Part shown: piece by piece, positions 7,116 through 11,264 of the stretch
Numbering within the stretch: the stretch's first letter is position 1
How the letters are laid out: each line of letters begins with the position of its first letter
The notes under the pieces: model-generated
The model's input: only the letters and a program-made list of their open reading frames with translations
The model's database searches: none
What the model was told of the DNA's origin: nothing
DNA from: Acidimicrobiales bacterium
GTDB taxonomy: Bacteria; Actinomycetota; Acidimicrobiia; Acidimicrobiales; Acidimicrobilacustridaceae
Assembly: GCA_023261915.1 (NCBI GenBank)
Contig: JALRFT010000181.1
Coordinates: 1 to 11,264 of the forward strand
Direction of reading: 5' to 3'
Length of the DNA: 11,264 nucleotides
Program-made: the position numbers and the translations under genes

Positions 7116-7148
7116 ATGGACTGGCCCACTGAACCGGTGACCCCGTGA
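7116..7148 (+). CDS. Possible 10-codon coupling ORF before the PBP4 gene
   Basis: ATG 7116 opens a 10-codon frame (MDWPTEPVTP) whose TGA at 7146-7148 overlaps the GTG start of the next gene (GTGA, 7145-7148). The GTG itself has no ribosome binding site, so reinitiation after this mini-ORF is one way it could be translated. There is no conservation evidence and it may be chance. Confidence 0.2.
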   Translation: MDWPTEPVTP

Positions 7149-8551
7149 GTCCACCCCGTGCTGTCGTAGTGGTTGGAGCGGTTATCGCCATTCTTCTCGC
7201 TGCCTCGCCGGGGGCCGTCACCGCAGGCGAACCGACGGTAACTTCCCCGGCGACGTCGGTTCTGTCGCTTCGACGTGTTCCGGGGTTGGTTGCCGACCAA
7301 ATTGCGGCGAACCGCCTGGTCAGTGGACTCGACTCCGCACTCGCTGCCGCACCGGCGGACGCCTGCCTCGTGGTCACTGACGCCAAAGGCGTCCTGTTCG
7401 CTCGTAATGCCGACCTGCCTCTCGTCCCGGCATCAACCCTCAAACTCGTGACTGCCGCTGTTGCTCTTGACCTCTGGGGCCCGGATCACCAATTCGTCAC
7501 CTCGACTGTGGCCGCTGGGTCCACCACCGAGGGCCGACTCGACGGGGACCTCTACCTCGTTGGCGGGGGTGATCCGGTTCTCGGCACCGCCGGGTTCGCT
7601 GCCTCACTGCCCGGAGCGGGGTCGCGCAGTAGGACCTCGCTGGAGTCGCTCGCCGATGCTGTCGTTGATGCGGGGGTTCGTCAGGTGGCGGGCTCAGTCA
7701 TTGGGGACGGCTCACGCCACGACTCCGCCCGGTTTGTCCCCGGCTGGGATCCCGTGGACCTTACTGGCGACACGGTCGGGGCCCTCGGAGCATTGCGCGT
7801 CAATGCCGGCCTGAATGGGTGGAATACCGAACCCGGGAGGCCGGGTCGGCGTGGACAGCCTGGTGATCCGGCGCTCGAGGCAGCCGCCATTTTCACCACG
7901 TTGTTGACTGACCGAGGCGTCGCCGTTGGTGGTCCGCCCCGCCAAGGTTCTGCCCCCGCGGGGTCGTCGGTCGTCGCCAGACAACTGTCAGCTCCCCTTG
8001 GAGCCATTCTCGGCGAAGTTCTCACCTGGAGTGACAACGGGGCCGCCGAGCAGTTGCTGCGGGAGATCGGTCTCGCCACCGGCGGCTCAGGGTCGACCAA
8101 CGCAGGGACGGCAGCCGTGGTGGCGGCGCTGCAGCGATGGGGTCTGCCCACGGCAGGCTTCGTGATGCTCGACGGCTCCGGGCTTCACACCGGGAATCGG
8201 GTGACCTGCGCGCTGCTGAGCTCGCTTATGACAAGGGTCTCGGGGCAGGCGGCCCTGATTGAGAACCTTCCGCTGGCTGGCGCGTCCGGGACACTCACCA
8301 ACCGGCTGACCGAAGACGGTACGGCCGGTCTCGTTCGCGCCAAGACCGGAACTCTCGACACGGTGCGGGCACTCGCCGGAGCCGCCTTTGCCGGTGACGG
8401 ACGACTGGCCCACTTTGCGTGGGTGGCCAACGGAGCGCGTAACGATCCTGCGCTCAGTACCGAGTGGCCCGATGCTGCGGTGCGGGTCATTCGCCGTTTC
8501 CCCGAGCGCCCCGACCTCGCCGCTCTCGGTCCACAACACCGGAAGGGCTGA
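7145..8551 (+). CDS. dacB: D-alanyl-D-alanine carboxypeptidase/endopeptidase, PBP4 type (peptidase S13)
   Basis: This 468-aa exported penicillin-binding protein cleaves peptide stems or cross-links of peptidoglycan outside the membrane. Residues 1-28 form a signal peptide: R5, hydrophobic VVVVGAVIAILLAA, then a likely cleavage after VTA. The catalytic set is complete: S97-T-L-K100 (nucleophile and lysine), S296-D-N298, and K400-T-G402, plus DGSGLH (343-348). The large insertion between SxxK and SDN is typical of class C PBP4, and length is close to the E. coli enzyme. An in-frame stop at 7130-7132 limits the start to GTG 7145 or a later codon. A later start would lose the positive n-region, so GTG 7145 stands despite lacking a clear ribosome binding site. 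It lies 32 nt after the acyl-CoA synthetase alpha gene and 1 nt before the LON gene. Confidence 0.92.
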   Translation: MSPPRAVVVVGAVIAILLAASPGAVTAGEPTVTSPATSVLSLRRVPGLVADQIAANRLVSGLDSALAAAPADACLVVTDAKGVLFARNADLPLVPASTLKLVTAAVALDLWGPDHQFVTSTVAAGSTTEGRLDGDLYLVGGGDPVLGTAGFAASLPGAGSRSRTSLESLADAVVDAGVRQVAGSVIGDGSRHDSARFVPGWDPVDLTGDTVGALGALRVNAGLNGWNTEPGRPGRRGQPGDPALEAAAIFTTLLTDRGVAVGGPPRQGSAPAGSSVVARQLSAPLGAILGEVLTWSDNGAAEQLLREIGLATGGSGSTNAGTAAVVAALQRWGLPTAGFVMLDGSGLHTGNRVTCALLSSLMTRVSGQAALIENLPLAGASGTLTNRLTEDGTAGLVRAKTGTLDTVRALAGAAFAGDGRLAHFAWVANGARNDPALSTEWPDAAVRVIRRFPERPDLAALGPQHRKG

Positions 8552-8552
8552 G

Positions 8553-9173
8553 ATGGAGGCTCTGCCGATGTTCCCCCTCGGTTCGGTGCTTGTGCCACGA
8601 CAGATTCTGCCCTTGCACGTCTTTGAGCCGCGCTACCGCCGATTGGTCGGAGACTGCCTCGAGGGCGATCGCCACTTCGGCGTGACCCTCATCGAGCGCG
8701 GCTCGGAGGTTGGGGGAGGCGACACCCGGAGTGTCGTTGGCACCATGGCGCAGATCACCGACGCGCAGGCCCTGCCCGACGGTCGCTGGGCAGTGGTGGC
8801 GGTCGGAGTGCACCGGATCAGGGTGGCCGAGTGGCTCGAGGACAGCCCCTACCCGCGAGCTGTCGTCGAGCATTGGTCCGACGACCCACCGGGTCCGGAC
8901 CTTGCTGGTCTGGTCATCGAGGCCCGTGATCGCTTCGGAAGTCTGTTGCGCCTCTTGGTCGAGCGGAATCTGGTGGAGGATTTCGAGGACATCGTCTTTG
9001 ACGGCGAGCCGGTGGTGGCGGCCGAGCAGTTGGTGGCAGTCAGCCCTCTCGGGCAGTGGGACCGTCAGCAACTGCTGATGTGTCAGGGGCCTGACACCCG
9101 CATGGCTCTACTCGTACAGATGCTCGATGAGCAGCACGAACTCCTCGGCGCCCGCTTCCCTCCCTCCGACTGA
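8553..9173 (+). CDS. Stand-alone LON substrate-binding-domain protein
   Basis: 206 aa, cytosolic. It opens with LPMFPLGSVLVPRQILPLHVFEPRYRRLV (4-32), the signature start of the Lon N-terminal (PUA-like, pfam02190) domain. HFGVTLIERGSEVGGGD and the VGTMAQITDAQALPDGRWAVVAVGVHRIRV block follow, then a helical tail of about 90 residues. No AAA+ or protease domain follows, so it is not Lon protease itself. Stand-alone LON-domain proteins are common in actinobacteria, and their role is not established. ATG 8553 starts the domain two nt after the dacB stop and has GGAAGGG at 8541-8547 as ribosome binding site. The frame is open back to 8388 inside dacB, but that part is a shadow. Confidence 0.88.
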   Translation: MEALPMFPLGSVLVPRQILPLHVFEPRYRRLVGDCLEGDRHFGVTLIERGSEVGGGDTRSVVGTMAQITDAQALPDGRWAVVAVGVHRIRVAEWLEDSPYPRAVVEHWSDDPPGPDLAGLVIEARDRFGSLLRLLVERNLVEDFEDIVFDGEPVVAAEQLVAVSPLGQWDRQQLLMCQGPDTRMALLVQMLDEQHELLGARFPPSD

Positions 9174-9257
9174 GTCCCGGCTGCCGGCAGGGTGATGGCC
9201 CGGTATGCTCAACACGTTCTTGGCCCCATGAGGGCCTGACATCAGGTCGGGAGCACT
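9174..9257 (+). promoter_or_regulatory. 84-nt spacer with candidate promoter and leader hairpin
   Basis: TATGCT at 9204-9209 fits TAnnnT and could be a -10 box, without a recognisable -35. Downstream GGCCC-CATGA-GGGCC (9222-9236) can form a 5-bp hairpin in the leader. CTGCCGGCAG (9181-9190) is a perfect 10-bp palindrome just behind the LON-gene stop. GGGAG at 9249-9253 is a ribosome binding site 4 nt before GTG 9258. The start of a new transcription unit here is plausible but not proven. Confidence 0.3.
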
Positions 9258-9608
9258 GTGGCTAGAGCGGGCACTAAAGGAACGATTGACACGCTGCGCG
9301 AGCTGCGTGATCTGCTCTTCAGTTACGCCCGTCAGGAGACGGTCGATCCTCTTCGCTCGCTTGGTCGCTCCCTCGGTTGGGGACTCGCCGGCGCGATTCT
9401 GGTCGCAGCATCCGTTGTCTTTGCGGCGCTGGCCATTCTGCGGGTGCTCCAGAGCGAAACATCCGTGTTCAACGAAAACCTCTCGTGGTTCCCCTACCTG
9501 GTCGTGGCACTGTTCATGGTGGTTGTCACGGGACTTTCGCTGTTCGCCATCAGCCGAAGTGCGCAGCGACGACCCGGCAGGGTGAACGCTGGGAGGAGAG
9601 ATCGATGA
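9258..9608 (+). CDS. Small two-helix membrane protein, holin-superfamily-III (Phage_holin_3_6) like
   Basis: 116 aa. An amphipathic N-terminal stretch (LRELRDLLFSYARQETVDPLRSLGRSLG, 13-40) precedes TM1 (41-63) and TM2 (about 78-98), then a strongly basic tail ending RRPGRVNAGRRDR. This layout matches chromosomal actinobacterial proteins annotated as phage holin family or Holin-X. The name reflects fold similarity: no lysis gene or prophage is nearby, so a lysis role is unlikely. GTG 9258 has GGGAG upstream. Its stop overlaps the next gene by ATGA (9605-9608), so it heads a coupled run of small membrane proteins ending in trmI. Function unknown. Confidence 0.75.
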   Translation: MARAGTKGTIDTLRELRDLLFSYARQETVDPLRSLGRSLGWGLAGAILVAASVVFAALAILRVLQSETSVFNENLSWFPYLVVALFMVVVTGLSLFAISRSAQRRPGRVNAGRRDR

Positions 9609-9877
9609 CCACTGACCGCGACGAGGCTGCCGGTGGCGCGGGAGGTGCGGGCCCCGAGGCGCTTTTCGCTCCTGCAGGGTCGGCAATCTCGCCCAACGAC
9701 ATTGAGTCGAAGTTCCGTGAACTCGCCGGAGATGTCGAGGAGATCGGCAATGACGTGCGGTCCGTGGCGGTGACGGCCGTCGCTGTTGGTGTCGTCGTTG
9801 TGGTCGCCATCGCCTTCTGGCTCGGCCGCCGGCGGGGGACACGCAGTGCCACCGTTGTCGAGATCAGGCGGGTCTGA
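9605..9877 (+). CDS. 90-aa single-pass membrane protein of unknown function
   Basis: A Gly/Ala-rich acidic head (1-28) leads to a polar helical stretch, NDIESKFRELAGDVEEIGNDV (31-51). A single hydrophobic helix of valines and alanines (about 53-73) follows, then the basic tail GRRRGTRSATVVEIRRV. With no signal sequence and a near-C-terminal helix it looks like a tail-anchored or N-in membrane protein whose acidic helix could contact a partner. ATG 9605 overlaps the upstream stop by 4 nt, and GGGAGGAGAG just upstream (9591-9600) is a strong ribosome binding site. Not recognised as a named family. Confidence 0.75.
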   Translation: MTTDRDEAAGGAGGAGPEALFAPAGSAISPNDIESKFRELAGDVEEIGNDVRSVAVTAVAVGVVVVVAIAFWLGRRRGTRSATVVEIRRV

Positions 9878-10101
9878 TGCTCAAGCAGGTTCGTCGGGCC
9901 ACCATCGACCGCGGAGTCCTGGGTGGTTCCACCTGGTGGCTCCTGCTCGGTGCGGTCCTGTGGGGTGTCCGAGCTATTCGTGTTGCCAGCCGTCGTGACA
10001 CCGGGGTCCTGTGGAAGGGTGGCCTTCCCGACGGAGAGACGCTCGTGCTCACGGCGAGCCAGGCGCCATCAGGTTCCCGTCGGCGACGTCGGCGCCATTG
10101 A
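9877..10101 (+). CDS. 74-aa basic membrane-associated protein of unknown function
   Basis: One hydrophobic helix, GGSTWWLLLGAVLWGVRAI (16-34), is followed by VASRRDTGVLWKGGLPDGETLVLTAS and an Arg-rich end (SRRRRRRH). ATG 9877 shares its A with the upstream TGA, and its own TGA shares its A with the trmI ATG (10101). This tight packing on both sides, with a coherent membrane helix, is the main reason to accept it as real. The middle segment may be a small beta hairpin. No known domain is recognised. Confidence 0.65.
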   Translation: MLKQVRRATIDRGVLGGSTWWLLLGAVLWGVRAIRVASRRDTGVLWKGGLPDGETLVLTASQAPSGSRRRRRRH

Positions 10102-10922
10102 TGGGCGAGGTTGCGCGCCGACCGCTCACAGCAGGCGAGTCGGTCCTGTTCGTGGACAGTCGTGGCCGGCGCTACCTCGTAGAGCTCGCCGTTGACGGTG
10201 AATTCCATACGCACAGCGGGATTGTTGAGCACAACGAACTCATTGGCAGCGATGAGGGGGGAGTGGTGCGGTCCAACCGAGGGGCACGCTACGAGGTGTG
10301 GCGCCCGACACTGGCCGATTTCATTTTGGCTATGCCGAGAGGGGCACAAGTCATCTACCCCAAGGATTTGGGCCCGATCCTGATGCACGCTGACATCTTT
10401 CCCGGCGCTCGAGTCTTCGAATCGGGACTTGGTTCGGGGGCGTTGTCGATGGCCTTGCTGCGATCAGGCGCCGTCATCACTGGCTACGAGTTGCGGGAAG
10501 ATTTCCACGCTCGGGCACGACGCAACGTCGAACGCTTTTTGGGGCCTGCTGCCCTTGAGCGCTACCGCACCGAGGAGCGCAATGCGTATGAGGGAATCGA
10601 GGAACGTGGTTTCGATCGGGTGGTCCTCGATCTGCCGGAGCCGTGGCGGGTCGTTCCCCATGCTGCTGATGCCTTGGTGCCGGGCGGATTGATCCTCAGT
10701 TACTCGCCATCGATCGTTCAGGTGATGACGTTCCACAAGGCTCTCACCGACCACGGGTTCGCCATGGCGGAGACGGTTGAGATTCTCCAGCGTCCGTGGC
10801 ACGTCGAGGACCCAGCAGTGCGCCCCGTTCATCGCATGCAGGGTCACACAGGATTTCTGACGGTCGGCCGGCTCACCCGGGGCGACGCAAACGAGATAGT
10901 GAATTCGAGCAAGAGGAACTAG
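10101..10922 (+). CDS. trmI: tRNA (adenine-58-N1)-methyltransferase TrmI
   Basis: This 273-aa SAM-dependent enzyme methylates A58 in the T-loop of tRNAs. An N-terminal beta domain carries GRRYLVELAVDGEFHTHSGIV (22-42) and the linker MPRGAQVIYPKDLGPI (78-93), hallmarks of TrmI. The Rossmann methyltransferase follows: motif I E107-S-G-L-G-S-G113, E130 at the end of strand 2, and D177-L-P-E-P-W182 (TrmI-type catalytic motif). The C-terminal RPxHRMQGHTGFL (241-253) is also characteristic. ATG 10101 was chosen for its TGATG overlap with the upstream gene and its fit to family length. The frame is open to GTG 10011, but the added residues are the shadow of the preceding gene. The coupling to small membrane-protein genes is unusual. 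Confidence 0.93.
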   Translation: MGEVARRPLTAGESVLFVDSRGRRYLVELAVDGEFHTHSGIVEHNELIGSDEGGVVRSNRGARYEVWRPTLADFILAMPRGAQVIYPKDLGPILMHADIFPGARVFESGLGSGALSMALLRSGAVITGYELREDFHARARRNVERFLGPAALERYRTEERNAYEGIEERGFDRVVLDLPEPWRVVPHAADALVPGGLILSYSPSIVQVMTFHKALTDHGFAMAETVEILQRPWHVEDPAVRPVHRMQGHTGFLTVGRLTRGDANEIVNSSKRN

Positions 10923-10964
10923 CGCAGGACCTGCGATCCTGGGATCAACTGTTGTCAGTCGATC
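10923..10964. terminator. Convergent trmI/ferredoxin gap with candidate hairpins
   Basis: Two overlapping genes' ends meet over 32 nt. CAGGA-CCTGCGA-TCCTG (10925-10941) can form a 5-bp stem. GATCAACTG-TTGT-CAGTCGATC (10943-10964) forms a 9-bp stem with one mismatch and a 4-nt loop, running into the last codons of the ferredoxin gene. Neither is followed by a T-tract on either strand, so a bidirectional terminator is only a suggestion. Confidence 0.3.
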
Positions 10965-11197
10965 TCAATGAAGATGCACTCACCCGGGCACTCTTCGGCG
11001 GACTCGATCGTTCCCTCTTCCTGACCGGCGGCCACGTTGGCAAGGCCTTCAGGGCCACCCGGGTCGCTGAAGACTTTGTCGCCTTCTCGAACGTAGGCGA
11101 GGCCGTCGTCGAGCAGTGTGAAGACCTCGGGAGCGATCTCTTCGCAGAGACCGTCTCCGGTGCAGAGATCCTGATCGATCCAGACCTTCATGCCCAT
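10955..11197 (-). CDS. Small ferredoxin, CTGDGLC...CPGEC type
   Basis: This 80-aa acidic electron carrier has C12-x5-C18 (CTGDGLC) with D15 at the position that is Cys in standard 4Fe-4S ferredoxins, then C70-P-G-E-C74. Four cysteines could hold a 3Fe-4S cluster, or a 4Fe-4S cluster with Asp as ligand. KVWIDQDLCTGDGLC and DDGLAYV resemble the ferredoxin I recall beside the Pup-proteasome locus of Streptomyces and relatives. ATG 11197 has AGGAGA 9 nt upstream, a good ribosome binding site, and is preferred over ATG 11191 and the open frame to 11242. Its redox partner is not visible. It converges on trmI. Confidence 0.88.
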   Translation of the reverse strand: MGMKVWIDQDLCTGDGLCEEIAPEVFTLLDDGLAYVREGDKVFSDPGGPEGLANVAAGQEEGTIESAEECPGECIFIEID

Positions 11198-11264
11198 GGG
11201 GATTCTTCTCCTGTGGCGAGGCGCCGAGGGGATCCGACGCACACTGTTTCAGCGATCGCATCCT
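11198..11264. other. Leader of the ferredoxin gene at the right edge
   Basis: The last 67 nt hold the ferredoxin ribosome binding site and no recognisable coding sequence on either strand. No TAnnnT box for the ferredoxin gene is visible on the minus strand, so its promoter or upstream operon partner probably lies outside the window. Confidence 0.4.

Noticed and set aside
8388..8552. Upstream extension of the LON-domain gene inside dacB
   Set aside because: The LON fold starts at LPMFPLG, ATG 8553 has a good ribosome binding site, and the extension overlaps the PBP4 KTG region in another frame.
9258..9608. Prophage lysis module suggested by the holin-like protein
   Set aside because: No endolysin, structural phage gene, integrase or attachment site is present. 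The gene sits in a coupled chromosomal run with trmI, and such holin-like proteins are common non-phage genes in actinobacteria.
1..11264. CRISPR arrays, tRNA or rRNA genes, insertion sequences, riboswitches
   Set aside because: I saw no regularly spaced repeats, tRNA-like cloverleaf, transposase motif or known riboswitch core by eye. A covariance-model scan was not possible.

Overview
The window is high-GC DNA, about two thirds G+C, and looks like chromosomal DNA of an actinobacterium. Acidimicrobiia or a related deep lineage is my best guess. Four things point there: the N-terminus of an F420-pathway radical SAM enzyme, frequent GTG starts, start codons placed directly behind TAnnnT boxes (leaderless mRNA style), and an actinobacterial-type TrmI beside a CTGDGxC...CPGEC ferredoxin. 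The taxonomic call is inference. I see no insertion sequence, prophage, CRISPR array, tRNA or rRNA.

Left part, minus strand (1-4921). A likely operon reads right to left: a 132-aa protein of unknown function, a divergent FIST-domain sensory-type protein, transketolase and transaldolase. The first two are coupled by a GTGA overlap. The 46-nt and 113-nt gaps after FIST and after transketolase contain no TA dinucleotide, so neither can hold a TAnnnT -10 box. This supports a single transcript. A 15-bp palindrome with a second half-site 21 bp away lies just upstream of transaldolase. Beyond transaldolase a separate minus-strand gene begins and runs off the left edge; its first 59 residues identify it as CofG/FbiC (F420 chromophore synthesis).

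Middle, plus strand (4981-9173). A 59-bp divergent spacer carries a TAnnnT box 7 nt from the start codon on each side. To the right are the beta (ATP-grasp) and alpha (CoA-binding, phosphohistidine) subunits of an NDP-forming acyl-CoA synthetase, joined by a TAATG overlap. They are followed by an exported PBP4-type D,D-carboxypeptidase/endopeptidase and a stand-alone LON substrate-binding-domain protein.

Right part (9258-11264). Three small membrane-protein genes (116, 90 and 74 aa) and trmI (tRNA m1A58 methyltransferase) form a run in which each stop overlaps the next start (ATGA, TGATG, TGATG). Facing it on the minus strand is a small ferredoxin. TrmI next to this ferredoxin type is the flank I recall for the Pup-proteasome (arc/dop/pup) locus in actinobacteria, so that locus may lie just beyond the right edge.

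Most of the window is recognisable core metabolism, envelope and tRNA-modification genes. The less explained parts are the divergent FIST protein and its partner at the head of the pentose-phosphate operon, the trio of small membrane proteins fused translationally to trmI, and the leaderless-type starts. I found no clear undescribed multi-gene system.
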